A DNA stretch of 64,000 bases from Pseudoalteromonas rhizosphaerae (GCF_902498845.1 NZ_CABVLM010000001.1:186001-250000), one strand, 5' to 3'. Positions 35,361-43,786 are shown, counted from the first letter of the stretch. Program-made: numbers and translations. Notes: a model not told the origin generated them from the sequence alone.

Positions 35361-36554
35361 ATGAAAGCAAAGCAGTGGTTTAACTTACATGCTTGGGCAG
35401 GGCTCTTGGTTGGCAGCTTGTTATTGATAACGTGTTTATCTGGCACGTTGGCAACCTTGAGCCACGAAATTGAATATCTTAGTGATAGTAAATTTCGTGC
35501 CCTCTCGCATTCCCCTAATACTGACTTTGCTGCAATTGAGAATACACTTGCCCAGCGTTATCCTGGCAGCCAAATCATTAGCATATTGCGCCATCAGCAA
35601 CCTTACTTAGCAACCGAAGTGTCGCTTAAGTGGCAGCAACAGTTTTTGTTTGTGTATGTTGATGGTGCGACGGGGCAATGGCTTGGCGAAGGTCAGTGGG
35701 GGCGAGTATCGCGTTTTTTACGTAACTGGCACATGAATCTATCGATGGGTTGGACCGGTAAGTTGATCGTCACGAGTTTAGCTATTCTCTTGGTTATTTT
35801 AGTGCTTACCAGTCCGATTGTTTATCGCCAGTGGTGGCGACATTTTTTAAAAAAGCCACGGCAATTACAAACAACCAATCGTAGCAGCTGGGCTGATTGG
35901 CATAAATTACTGGGGCTTTGGAGTTACTGGTTTATTGTGGTCATGGCCATTACTGGCGTGTGGTACTTAGTTGAACACACCCTACAAACAGCCAAAATTG
36001 ACCATTATATAAAAACCCACAATGAGGTTACGGATCTACAAACTGACGCAGCGCATCCGCCAGCGATAAGTGCCATGGTAAACGCGGCGCAATCAGCGTT
36101 TCCAAGTTTACATATTCGCGCTATACAATACCCAAATAAAGCAAATAAGCCGGTTGTGGTACTGGGCGATAATGATGACATTTTAGTACGTTTACGAGCT
36201 AATAAAGTGTATTTAGATCCAGCTTCAGCAGATGTACTGGCAATTCAAAAAGCCGCAGATTTACCTATTGTCGCGCGCATTAAAGATACCGCCGATCCTT
36301 TGCATTTTGGCAACTTTGCAGGGCTAGGTACGAAGTTAATTTGGGCTGTATTTGGTTTTTTTATGACCTGTATATGTATGGCTGGATTGTATATGAATTG
36401 GCTGAGAGTAAAGCGTAAGCAGCCTTCATTATTGCAATGGTTTGGTATCATGGGTGCAGTTAGTGTTTTATTAGTATGTTGTTCGCTACTTCTCACAACG
36501 CAAACATTTAGTGTACGCCAAGCACCAGCAAAACTATATTCGCCGGTGCTGTAA
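35361..36554 (+). CDS. PepSY-domain inner-membrane protein
   Basis: 397 residues with four membrane segments. MKAKQWFNLHAWAGLLVGSLLLITCLSGTLA opens the PepSY_TM family, and WHMNLSMGWTGK, ADWHKLLGLWSYWFIVVMAITG and HFGNFAGLGTKLIWAVFGFF carry its conserved His and Gly residues. It forms an operon with the receptor at 33187. Members beside siderophore receptors are thought to act as inner-membrane ferric-siderophore reductases; that role is inferred here. Confidence 0.85.
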   Translation: MKAKQWFNLHAWAGLLVGSLLLITCLSGTLATLSHEIEYLSDSKFRALSHSPNTDFAAIENTLAQRYPGSQIISILRHQQPYLATEVSLKWQQQFLFVYVDGATGQWLGEGQWGRVSRFLRNWHMNLSMGWTGKLIVTSLAILLVILVLTSPIVYRQWWRHFLKKPRQLQTTNRSSWADWHKLLGLWSYWFIVVMAITGVWYLVEHTLQTAKIDHYIKTHNEVTDLQTDAAHPPAISAMVNAAQSAFPSLHIRAIQYPNKANKPVVVLGDNDDILVRLRANKVYLDPASADVLAIQKAADLPIVARIKDTADPLHFGNFAGLGTKLIWAVFGFFMTCICMAGLYMNWLRVKRKQPSLLQWFGIMGAVSVLLVCCSLLLTTQTFSVRQAPAKLYSPVL

Positions 36555-36567
36555 CGTGCAGATAAAG

Positions 36568-37125
36568 TTAGCTAGTAACTAGGCCGTAACAACCCAAAGC
36601 AACAAACACTATTGCAGCAAGCATTCTTACTTTTGCCATTGGAATACGTTTTAGCAAGGCATTGCCAGCATAAATAACCGGCACATTGGCAAGCAACATA
36701 CCTACAGTAGTCCCTATGGTTACCCACAACACTGATTGATACTGAGCGCCAAGCAATACTGTTGCTATTTGGGTTTTATCGCCAATTTCGGCAATGAAAA
36801 ACAGCACCAAGGCTACTAAAAAAGCCCCGTATTGATCGTACTTATTGCTTACTTCTTCATCTTTATCTGGGATCAGTAGCCATAAGCCAACGACAATAAA
36901 ACAGCCGTTCACAATCCAAGGCAGGTACGAAGAGGTAAAGCTTTGCGATAAATAATCGCCCAACCACGCAGATAAACCATGATTGATAATAGTAGCGACT
37001 AAAATACCTAAAATAAGTGCAGGTTTATTGGCAAAGCGAGCAGCTAACAGCAGGGATAAAAGTTGCGTTTTATCGCCTATTTCAGCTAAAGCAACGGTGA
37101 CGGTTGATGTGATAAATGTATCCAT
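36568..37125 (-). CDS. UPF0016/GDT1 (TMEM165)-family manganese exporter
   Basis: 185 residues from the ATG at 37125, giving the conserved start MDTFITSTVTVALAEIGDKTQ; an upstream ATG at 37149 has no ribosome site. Six membrane helices carry two copies of the family motif E-(I)-G-D-K-(T/S): AEIGDKTQLLSLLLAARF near residue 13 and AEIGDKTQIATVLLGA in the second half. The family exports Mn2+ (MneA-type in Vibrio). The yybP-ykoY riboswitch directly upstream independently supports a manganese role. Confidence 0.88.
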   Translation of the reverse strand: MDTFITSTVTVALAEIGDKTQLLSLLLAARFANKPALILGILVATIINHGLSAWLGDYLSQSFTSSYLPWIVNGCFIVVGLWLLIPDKDEEVSNKYDQYGAFLVALVLFFIAEIGDKTQIATVLLGAQYQSVLWVTIGTTVGMLLANVPVIYAGNALLKRIPMAKVRMLAAIVFVALGCYGLVTS

Positions 37126-37157
37126 TTTACTTCTATAAGGCGGGAACATTAAACCAA

Positions 37158-37330
37158 GGTAAACGCCTATCTCCCGCCATGAGGATAGTGTTTACCCAGG
37201 TCTTGCCGATAATGCTTGCTACATTACAAACTTACCATGCACATGAGGTGCAATTATGTTGATAAGTTTACTTGCTGCGCTTTAAGTTAAAAGGCATCAA
37301 GCAGGCTACTCCCCCGAGAAGTGCGCACTT
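37158..37330 (-). ncRNA. yybP-ykoY manganese riboswitch
   Basis: Read on the minus strand, the leader holds both conserved loops of this class: GGGGGAGTAG (plus coordinates 37306-37315) and GGCAAGACC (37199-37207). A long stem GGTAAACACTATCC...GTTTACC follows (37158-37196). The loop of that stem, GGCGGGA (37172-37178), is perfectly complementary to TCCCGCC at 37139-37145 just before the gene, giving a competing hairpin that could form the switch. Mn2+ binding should raise expression of the exporter. Confidence 0.85.
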
Positions 37331-37419
37331 TGCCACATTTCTTTTTTAGAGTAAAGGTACAACAACAGGTTTTGTGGTGCGGCTGAGGGGGAACTCCGTA
37401 ATTGAATATAAACGTATGC

Positions 37420-38277
37420 TTAAAACCATGCTTTTACTTTTTGCATATTATTCCTACTTACCAACACTTTATCACCATTGCTCATGAGTAGTGTTGCTTG
37501 GCGACCTTTACTTTTTACACTGCGAATATACGCCCGATTGACCCAATAACTACGGTGAGTTTGACTCATTGTATGTTGTTCATCAGCTTCGGCCAAAGCC
37601 GATATGGCATCTTTTAAATTAAATAAGATCAGTTTTTCGAAATCATGTGCAACGACTTTTAAATAATGTAGCTCGGCTTTTAAATAGACTATTTCATCTA
37701 CGCTATTTACAGTAGCGAGCTGTAAAAATGCGGTAAGCTTTTTTGTTTCTGGTTCTATTACATCTGCAGCTTTGAGTGGCGCTAAGGGGGGGGATATCAG
37801 TATTGTGCGAGCAATTGCTAAAGTTGGCGTGTCGGGCGGCGTTTCTGGTAAAGGTATTCTTCTTTGCAAAGAAAGCCCAGTTAACCAAGGTAAATTTACA
37901 ACTAACCAAGAAAACATTGCCGTGGGGATCATATCACTGCATTCTTGGACTAAAGCTGCGAGGGTATAATCAGTATCATGTAGCCAATAAACATCAAATA
38001 GTAGTGAGACGGGGGCATAAAATAGAGAGGCAATAAATGCGCTCACTAGCAACTTTAAAGCACTGTTAAGTCCTGATAATTGGCTAGTTAAAAATAGGTG
38101 AGTGGCGATAAAAAATAATGATCCGCTATGAACTTGAAGCTGCCACTGTAAAAAAACTTCAGCAACATGACGTGTTTCATCATCGTTAACGAGGGTAAAT
38201 AGGCTTGCTAAAATAAACCCCAAGATAAAAAAATATCGCCAAGGATTTATCTCACCTAACGGAAAATGCCCATTCAT
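37420..38277 (-). CDS. Membrane-bound LytTR-family transcriptional regulator
   Basis: 285 residues from the ATG at 38277 (MNGHFPLGEINPWRYFFILG), with GGGCAG upstream; the frame also extends to a TTG at 38310. Four membrane segments fill the N-terminal half. The C-terminal ~100 residues are a LytTR DNA-binding domain (NSVDEIVYLKAELHYLKVVA, HRSYWVNRAYIRSVKSKG, VLVSRNNMQKVKAWF). Unlike classical LytR proteins it has no receiver domain, so the signal is probably sensed by the membrane part. It is divergent from the TBDR at 38381 and probably controls it. Confidence 0.85.
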   Translation of the reverse strand: MNGHFPLGEINPWRYFFILGFILASLFTLVNDDETRHVAEVFLQWQLQVHSGSLFFIATHLFLTSQLSGLNSALKLLVSAFIASLFYAPVSLLFDVYWLHDTDYTLAALVQECSDMIPTAMFSWLVVNLPWLTGLSLQRRIPLPETPPDTPTLAIARTILISPPLAPLKAADVIEPETKKLTAFLQLATVNSVDEIVYLKAELHYLKVVAHDFEKLILFNLKDAISALAEADEQHTMSQTHRSYWVNRAYIRSVKSKGRQATLLMSNGDKVLVSRNNMQKVKAWF

Positions 38278-38340
38278 ACAAAAAGCTGCCCATTCGTTCA
38301 AAATCAACAAACTTAATTAAAGCAAATTCAATCCATGGCG

Positions 38341-38363
38341 TAAATTGTTGTCATCACAATTTA
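38341..38363. promoter_or_regulatory. Perfect inverted repeat between LytTR regulator and TonB receptor
   Basis: TAAATTGT-TGTCATC-ACAATTTA, 8-7-8, in the short (103-base) divergent region and 18 bases before the receptor start codon. It could be the operator of the LytTR regulator or a 5' mRNA hairpin. Confidence 0.6.
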
Positions 38364-38380
38364 TACAAGGAATGGATACT

Positions 38381-40429
38381 ATGAATAAAATGACACGATT
38401 ATTACCTTTAACAATCTGTGCTTTGGCAGTCATTAACGCTCAGGCTAGTGATGAAAAAGAGATCGAAGAAATAACGGTGATCGCAGTTAAACCAGATGGT
38501 TTAAAGATCAGTTCAGACAAGCTCTTATCATTACCAGGCACCGGGAATGATCCATTAAAGGGCTTAGAAGCACTGCCGGGGGTTGTACTTGCCACTCCCG
38601 CCACCGGAGGCCCGGTTGCGCAGCCTGCAATACGTGGTAGCTCGAGCAATGACAACTTATATCTTACCGATGGCTTGGAGATGGGATATGTTTTTCATAA
38701 TGACGGGTTAAGTGTTTATAACCCACTTATCGTTGAGAGTTTTGAGTTAAAAACGGGGGCTTGGAGCAGTCAATACGCAAATGCGAATGGCGGAGTGATA
38801 TTAACCAATTTAAGAGATCCCAATGGTGTAGAGCCAGCACGAGTGATCGACTTAAGCTTTTTTAGAAGTGGGTTTTTATATGAACAGGCCTTATCAAGCA
38901 ACGCAGCGTTCTACATTTCTTTTCGAGAAAGCTTAGTTCATACTTATGTTGATAATTTTATAGAAGACGAAGACTTTTCTTTCGCGGTACCACCGAAAAA
39001 TCGAGACTATCAGGCAAAATTTATTTGGGATTTTGACGCAAACAATATTATTCGATTCTCCGCCAGTGGCGCAAAAGATTATATCGAAATAGCGTTTGAT
39101 CAAGACGGTAGAGATATTGCTAAAAACCCTGATCTAGCCAGCGGCGAAAGATATCAAACTTACTACCACAGTCAAGCGGTGAGTTTGCAACATTTTGGCG
39201 ATGTAATAGAGACTAATTTTAGTGTTAATTTATTGACTCAAAATCAGCAAGAGCGTGAAGGGGAGGCTTTTAGATGGGATGCAGATATCACAAAATTGAT
39301 TTTCAAAACTGAAAACCAATACGTAGCAGAATCCTTTACGTTAAATTTTGGTGCCACCTATAGAGACACGTCGGTAGACTATCTAGCAAGTGGCCGGTTG
39401 ATGCCGTGTAATACCGAATTTGAAATGTGCCCACCTAGCTACTTTAGTCCTAAATTTAATGAGCAAGGGACTTTAACTATTTCAGATTATCATGCTTACA
39501 CCCATCTTACGGGGCAAATCACTGCTAAACTTGATTATCAAATCGGCATTGCTGTTGTTGGCACAGACAATAACAGCCAAAGTTATGTTGAACCAAGATT
39601 AGGGATTGGCTTCGACCTCGATGACAATCACACGCTCAGACTAAACTACGGGATCCATCATACCTTTATAGATGACTATCAATTTTTAACCGCTCAATAT
39701 GGAGAGCCAAGCCTTGAGGCGAGTAATTCATCGCAATGGGTTTTAGGCCTTGATTCACAATTAGCTGATGGAATAGCTCTACGAACAGAGCTTTTTTACA
39801 AAGAATTGAAAAACCTCGTTGTTGCAAACCCGCAAGCACAAGCTCGCAGCGAAAACGATGTAGCACTCAGTGATCTGCTTTTTGATGATGTTGCCAGTGG
39901 CGAAGCGTATGGGATTGAAATACTTGTAAATAAGCAACTGTCGAACGACTGGTTTGGCTGGGCAAGTATTGCTTATAGTAAAACAGAGCGAAAGAACCCA
40001 TTAACAGCAGAGGCGTTTAATTCTGAATTTGACCTGCCTTGGGTTGCAAACTTGGTTTTAGATTATAAATGGAATGATCACTGGCAAGTCGGTGCAAAAT
40101 GGCGATTTCAAAGTGGCAGGCGCTATACACAAGTATTATCTGCACAGCCTTATAAAGAAACTGGCAGTCAAAATGCGCTCTTTTATATTCCAAAATACAG
40201 TGAATTTAACAGTTCACAATGGAGCAATTACCACCGTTTAGACATTCGTGCAGATTATAAAACACAGCTCTATGGCTTTGATGCTAATTTATATTTTGAA
40301 GTGTTAAATGTTTATGCTTCACGCGCAGTCCAGGAGCTAGAATACAATCAAGACTACAGCGAGTTTGAAAAAGACTACCAGTTCCCTGATATGCCTTTAC
40401 CATCTATTGGCATCACAATTAACTTTTAA
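38381..40429 (+). CDS. TonB-dependent receptor paired with a LytTR regulator
   Basis: 682 residues from the ATG at 38381 (MNKMTRLLPLTICALAVINAQA signal peptide) with AAGGA upstream; an in-frame TTG at 38345 is less likely. TonB-box-like EEITVIA is followed by a plug (GLEALPGVVLATPATGGPVAQ, AIRGSSSNDNLYLTDGLEM, YANANGGVILTNL) and a barrel ending in PSIGITINF. The plug resembles receptors with few siderophore features. The ligand is unknown; the divergent membrane LytTR regulator suggests it responds to an external compound. A terminator follows. Confidence 0.87.
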   Translation: MNKMTRLLPLTICALAVINAQASDEKEIEEITVIAVKPDGLKISSDKLLSLPGTGNDPLKGLEALPGVVLATPATGGPVAQPAIRGSSSNDNLYLTDGLEMGYVFHNDGLSVYNPLIVESFELKTGAWSSQYANANGGVILTNLRDPNGVEPARVIDLSFFRSGFLYEQALSSNAAFYISFRESLVHTYVDNFIEDEDFSFAVPPKNRDYQAKFIWDFDANNIIRFSASGAKDYIEIAFDQDGRDIAKNPDLASGERYQTYYHSQAVSLQHFGDVIETNFSVNLLTQNQQEREGEAFRWDADITKLIFKTENQYVAESFTLNFGATYRDTSVDYLASGRLMPCNTEFEMCPPSYFSPKFNEQGTLTISDYHAYTHLTGQITAKLDYQIGIAVVGTDNNSQSYVEPRLGIGFDLDDNHTLRLNYGIHHTFIDDYQFLTAQYGEPSLEASNSSQWVLGLDSQLADGIALRTELFYKELKNLVVANPQAQARSENDVALSDLLFDDVASGEAYGIEILVNKQLSNDWFGWASIAYSKTERKNPLTAEAFNSEFDLPWVANLVLDYKWNDHWQVGAKWRFQSGRRYTQVLSAQPYKETGSQNALFYIPKYSEFNSSQWSNYHRLDIRADYKTQLYGFDANLYFEVLNVYASRAVQELEYNQDYSEFEKDYQFPDMPLPSIGITINF

Positions 40430-40436
40430 AGATGAT

Positions 40437-40465
40437 AACCCTCTTACTTTAAGTGTGAGAGGGTT
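40437..40465 (+). terminator. Terminator after the TonB receptor
   Basis: AACCCTCT / AGAGGGTT stem with inner pairing (TTAC/GTGTG region), 8 bases after the stop codon. It marks the edge between ordinary chromosome and the cassette-like region downstream. Confidence 0.75.
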
Positions 40466-40585
40466 AAGCATCTGAAATATAAATTTAGCGTTTTATGTGA
40501 AAGTCAGTTGTCGATTGAATCAAAATAGGAACTAGGCTATGGTTGAAGCATCAATGAAAATAAAAACGAGTAATTCTACTGGCTC

Positions 40586-40592
40586 GTTATGT
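40586..40592 (+). other. Integron-like core site GTTATGT before the first cassette gene
   Basis: GTTATGT matches the R' core arms at 41122-41128. It is preceded by a small stem (ACGAG/CTCGT, 40565-40587). The left arm ACATAAC is not visible, so only a half-site remains. Confidence 0.45.
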
Positions 40593-40615
40593 TGGAGATC
40601 TTCGGGAGCCATAAT

Positions 40616-40837
40616 ATGAATTTGCCAAGTAAAAATGATTTTCCTGTAGGCTCCAGATTCTATATCAAAGAATTTGATGTACCACTAGTTCAGATACCAG
40701 ACGCTAGTCTTTCTAAGTGGTTTAATTGGTTTGGCGGCAAGCCGAAAGAATACGCCCCAGAAGGTTTAAAGCCTGGCAACAATTGGGAAGCAGAGTCATT
40801 TAGTGAGTGGCAGAAAATTGTGAAAGAATCACTTTAA
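40616..40837 (+). CDS. Small hypothetical protein in a cassette-like element
   Basis: 73 residues from the ATG at 40616, which has GGGAG seven bases upstream; an in-frame ATG at 40589 lies in the core site. The sequence is Trp/Phe/Pro/Lys-rich (LSKWFNWFGGKPKEYAPEGL), soluble, with no signal peptide or recognised domain. It starts just after an integron-type core site and is followed three bases later by another small gene, as expected in a two-gene cassette. Confidence 0.65.
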   Translation: MNLPSKNDFPVGSRFYIKEFDVPLVQIPDASLSKWFNWFGGKPKEYAPEGLKPGNNWEAESFSEWQKIVKESL

Positions 40838-40840
40838 ACT

Positions 40841-41089
40841 ATGAATTATATTCCGCCTAAAGCTATTGAGTGTTGGAGAGTCGATAATCCAAGGGGAGAA
40901 TTATATGAAACCTCAATCATGGATAATTATACGGTGATATCGGCATATGGAAGGTATGCTCATTGCTCGGGATGTAAGATAGTTTCATGGCAAGAGTTTC
41001 TAAGTGGTGAATTGAATGAGCTCGTTACCAAAACAATGGGGAGTGAAATATTAAATGAAATTCATCATAAATTACGCTCAATCACATAA
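40841..41089 (+). CDS. Small hypothetical protein ending in an attC-like site
   Basis: 82 residues, soluble, with a CSGCK motif (AHCSGCKIVSWQEFLSGE) and no recognised family. It starts 3 bases after the preceding stop, suggesting coupling. Its stop codon TAA lies inside the ACATAAC arm of the attC-like site at 41084, a hallmark of integron gene cassettes. Confidence 0.65.
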   Translation: MNYIPPKAIECWRVDNPRGELYETSIMDNYTVISAYGRYAHCSGCKIVSWQEFLSGELNELVTKTMGSEILNEIHHKLRSIT

Positions 41090-41128
41090 CAAAAAGCTGC
41101 AACATGACTCCGTAAGTTGGCGTTATGT
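41084..41128. other. attC-like recombination site between two cassettes
   Basis: The outer arms ACATAAC (41084-41090) and GTTATGT (41122-41128) are perfect inverted repeats. The inner arms GCTGCAAC (41096-41103) and GTTGGC (41116-41121) pair with a two-base bulge, like the extrahelical bases of L''/L' boxes. The loop is ATGACTCCGTAA. At 45 bp it is shorter than most known attC sites. Confidence 0.65.
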
Positions 41129-41131
41129 GTC

Positions 41132-41548
41132 ATGGTAGATATGGAAACACTTCAAGAAAAAAATAATAAATACGCTAAATACCACAGAAATGATTCTTGG
41201 GGTGTCTTTGTAGCATTTACAATCATGTCACCTTTATTATTCAGTTATGGATATGAATTTTTCTATTGGTTTCAGGGTGAAATAATTGAAGTTCCTCATC
41301 CCGCTTTTGTGTTAGTTGGAGCATTGTTTTATGGTGGTATAATGGTCGCAATGGGCGATATCATTATATTTCCCAAACTACTCAAAGTATTCTCGCTTAT
41401 TGCGGTTATGTGCTGGTTTAGCTATTTTTGGGTTGTGCTTAATCTATCTTGGCTTGCTTTTGCACCCTTAGTTCCTGTTTTTATACTTTTACAAATTCAA
41501 ATGCCAAAAATTAAAGCTAACTCAAACAAATGTGGCGATGACACATAA
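41132..41548 (+). CDS. Small membrane protein in a cassette-like element
   Basis: About 138 residues from the ATG at 41132 (or 135 from 41141). There are four hydrophobic segments (VAFTIMSPLLFSYGYEFFYW, HPAFVLVGALFYGGIMVAMG, KVFSLIAVMCWFSYFWVV, WLAFAPLVPVFILLQI). No family recognised. It starts 3 bases after the GTTATGT core arm and its stop TGA is 2 bases before the next ACATAAC arm plus one shared base, the classic cassette arrangement. Confidence 0.65.
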   Translation: MVDMETLQEKNNKYAKYHRNDSWGVFVAFTIMSPLLFSYGYEFFYWFQGEIIEVPHPAFVLVGALFYGGIMVAMGDIIIFPKLLKVFSLIAVMCWFSYFWVVLNLSWLAFAPLVPVFILLQIQMPKIKANSNKCGDDT

Positions 41549-41640
41549 CAAAGCAATAATGAAAAGGACGCAAAAAGCTTAGACCGCGTCACTTCGTTCC
41601 TAATTTTAGCCAAGCTTTTCTGCGCCACATATTGCGACTA
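41543..41640. other. Second attC-like site, right end decayed
   Basis: The left arm ACATAAC (41543-41549) and inner stem GGACGCAAAAAGCTT (41566-41580) / AAGCTTTTCTGCGCC (41612-41626) are good, and GCAATAAT partly pairs with ATATTGC (41628-41634). The expected right arm GTTATGT is replaced by GACTAGG, so the site is probably inactive and marks the end of the cassette block. Confidence 0.6.
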
Positions 41641-41723
41641 GGAGCGACAAGCCGAAAGTATTGAGCTAGAAGTTCGCTCAATTTTGATGTGCATGCTGTT
41701 TAGAGTATCTTGTAGGAGGTAAA

Positions 41724-42701
41724 TTGATAATACCCAATAAGTTAAAAATGAATGATGAAGTTAGGATAATTGCGCCTTCAAGAAGTTTATCAATTATTGA
41801 CCAAGAGACGCGAGAAATAGCAAACACAAGGTTTGAAGAGCTTGGCCTCAAATTGTCATTTTCAAAAAACTGTGAGTCGATAGATGATTTTTCGTCTTCA
41901 TCTATAAAAGAAAGAATTGAAGATTTACATGAAGCATTCCAAGATAAAAAGGTAAAAGCTATCTTTACTGTTATCGGGGGCGATAATGTAAATCAATTAC
42001 TAAAGTATATTGACTATAATATTGTTAAAAAAAATCCAAAAATTATATGTGGGTATTCTGATACTACAGCTTTATCAAATGCCTTATTTCATAAAACCGG
42101 ACTAATAACTTACTCAGGGCCTGCATATTCAACTTTTGGGATGCTTAAAGGTATTGATTTTTCAATGAATTATATTAAAAAGTGTTTATTCTCAAGTGAT
42201 CCTTATGAAGTTAAAAACCCCGAACAATGGAGTGATGATTCATGGTTTTTAGATCAGGAAAAAAGAAGCTTTTATAAAGACAATGGCATAAAAGTTTTAA
42301 ATCATGGTAAAGCTGAAGGAAAAATACTTGGAGGCAACCTTTGTACTTTAAATCTGCTTCAAGGAACTGAATTTATGCCTGACTTAACAAATTCTGTACT
42401 ATTTCTTGAAGATGACGAGTTAACATCCCCTTCAAATTTTGACAGAGATCTGCAATCATTAATTCACCAAAAACATTTCGACAGAGTTAAAGGAATAGTC
42501 ATTGGGAAATTTCAATTAAAGTCAGAAGTATCTGAAGACTTACTTAAAAAGATTATACAATCTAAACAAGAGTTAGAGTCAATTCCGGTGCTTTATAACT
42601 TAAACTTTGGACATACAACACCCCATATATGCTTTCCTATTGGTGGACTTGTGAAGATAGATACGAAAAGTCGTAAACAAATAACAATAGAAAAACATTA
42701 G
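41724..42701 (+). CDS. S66-family (MccF/LD-carboxypeptidase-like) serine peptidase
   Basis: 325 residues from a TTG at 41724 behind a strong TAGGAGG. The S66 catalytic triad is visible: Ser112 in ICGYSDTTAL, Glu229 in LFLEDDEL and His297 in NFGHTTPHICFP, with IIAPSRSL at the start and GGNLCTLNLLQGTEF in the middle. It is cytoplasmic. The family includes LD-carboxypeptidases (murein recycling) and MccF, which cleaves microcin C and protects the cell. The extended loop region and the lack of a murein context lean towards MccF-like detoxification, but this cannot be decided by eye. The gene is AT-richer than its neighbours and follows the cassette block, suggesting acquisition. Confidence 0.85.
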   Translation: MIIPNKLKMNDEVRIIAPSRSLSIIDQETREIANTRFEELGLKLSFSKNCESIDDFSSSSIKERIEDLHEAFQDKKVKAIFTVIGGDNVNQLLKYIDYNIVKKNPKIICGYSDTTALSNALFHKTGLITYSGPAYSTFGMLKGIDFSMNYIKKCLFSSDPYEVKNPEQWSDDSWFLDQEKRSFYKDNGIKVLNHGKAEGKILGGNLCTLNLLQGTEFMPDLTNSVLFLEDDELTSPSNFDRDLQSLIHQKHFDRVKGIVIGKFQLKSEVSEDLLKKIIQSKQELESIPVLYNLNFGHTTPHICFPIGGLVKIDTKSRKQITIEKH

Positions 42702-42895
42702 GTAAAGAATACTCGAGTAATTAGCTCAATTTCATAATAATTAATGGTTGCGGGTTTAATATCAAGAGTAATGGGATTGCATCGCCCTTGCTTGACTGAC
42801 TGCTCATTGCAATTTTGAGTAGTTCGGCTTTGATCGAGAAGTAAACATTCGAGGGTTTTCGCATCGATTGTAGGTTTGTTGAGATAACGGACGCT
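42698..42895 (-). pseudogene. Possible 5'-truncated gene remnant
   Basis: An open minus-strand frame of 65 codons, ending in TAA that overlaps the peptidase stop, with no start codon after the preceding in-frame TGA (42896-42898). It reads like real protein: KPTIDAKTLECLLLDQSRTT and then NPITLDIKPATINYYEIELI. No family was recognised. Chance is possible at this length. Confidence 0.3.
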
Positions 42896-43159
42896 TCAAA
42901 ACGCTAATAATTAATCATCAATTATACCAAAGGGTTAAATTTCATTCGCTCAAACCCCGTAGCTCAAGTTATGTAAAAACGATTGATTAATAGACGAAAA
43001 ATAGGCGGCTTCACTCCATCATGAATATAAAAGAGAGGTTAAAATGGAAAATATGAGGCATTATATATTTTGATTTTATGAAAAATGACGTTTTATTTTA
43101 CCTACACTCAACACATTACTAATGGCTTAACTACTATGAACTCAGCGTTAAAGAATACA
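42896..43159. other. Non-coding region before yceI-like gene
   Basis: AT-rich with no convincing gene or terminator. An ATG at 43085 is in frame with the YceI gene but lacks a ribosome site and would place ~25 residues before the lipoprotein signal. Confidence 0.5.
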
Positions 43160-43786
43160 ATGCGAACATTTATACATTCGGTCTCAGTTATGTGTGCTGC
43201 GCTGTTACTGACAAGTTGTGTGAGTTGGATTGCACCAACTGTTAAATCTGAGTTGATAGCGCTTCAAGCGGGCGAATATCAGCTAGACAGTGAACATGCT
43301 GCATTAATATTTAAAATCCAACATTTAGGGTTATCAACTTATGTAGGGCGTTTTAATAAATTTGATGCACAACTCAACTTTGATCCTAATAACATGACTG
43401 CCGCGTCATTAAACGCAGTGGTGGATATTAGCTCTATTGATATTAATAATGTTGACTTAGCAGAAACCTTACAAAATGACACTTGGTTTAACAGTGAGCG
43501 CTTTGCGCAGGCATCATTTACTAGCAACACTGTTACAGTTATATATGATAACAGTTTTAATTTCTCAGGTGATTTAACTCTTAGAGGTGTTACCAAACCT
43601 GTGACGTTTAAAGCCACATTTCACGGTGGAGCAGACAACTGGATTACAGGAAAATACACCATTGGTTTTAGCGCGGTCGGTCAAATCAAACGTTCTGACT
43701 TTGGCATGGACAGTTATATACCGATTGTTGGGGATCAAATTGACTTAGAAGTTTATGCGGAATTTATTAATGTTGGTAAGCAATAA
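43160..43786 (+). CDS. YceI-family lipoprotein
   Basis: 208 residues from the ATG at 43160, giving a short lipoprotein signal MRTFIHSVSVMCAALLLTSC (lipobox LLTSC). Earlier in-frame ATGs (43085, 43136) would add a tail before it. The YceI lipocalin-like barrel follows: GEYQLDSEHAALIFKIQHLG, VGRFNKFDAQLNFDP, DTWFNSERFAQASFTS, LRGVTKPVTF and IKRSDFGMDSYIPIVGDQID. YceI proteins bind polyisoprenoids or similar amphiphiles in the periplasm. No operon partner. Confidence 0.85.
   Translation: MRTFIHSVSVMCAALLLTSCVSWIAPTVKSELIALQAGEYQLDSEHAALIFKIQHLGLSTYVGRFNKFDAQLNFDPNNMTAASLNAVVDISSIDINNVDLAETLQNDTWFNSERFAQASFTSNTVTVIYDNSFNFSGDLTLRGVTKPVTFKATFHGGADNWITGKYTIGFSAVGQIKRSDFGMDSYIPIVGDQIDLEVYAEFINVGKQ

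Noticed and set aside
37772..38036. Two plus-strand open frames of 65 and 86 codons
   Set aside because: Both lie opposite the LytTR regulator, which has clear membrane and DNA-binding segments.
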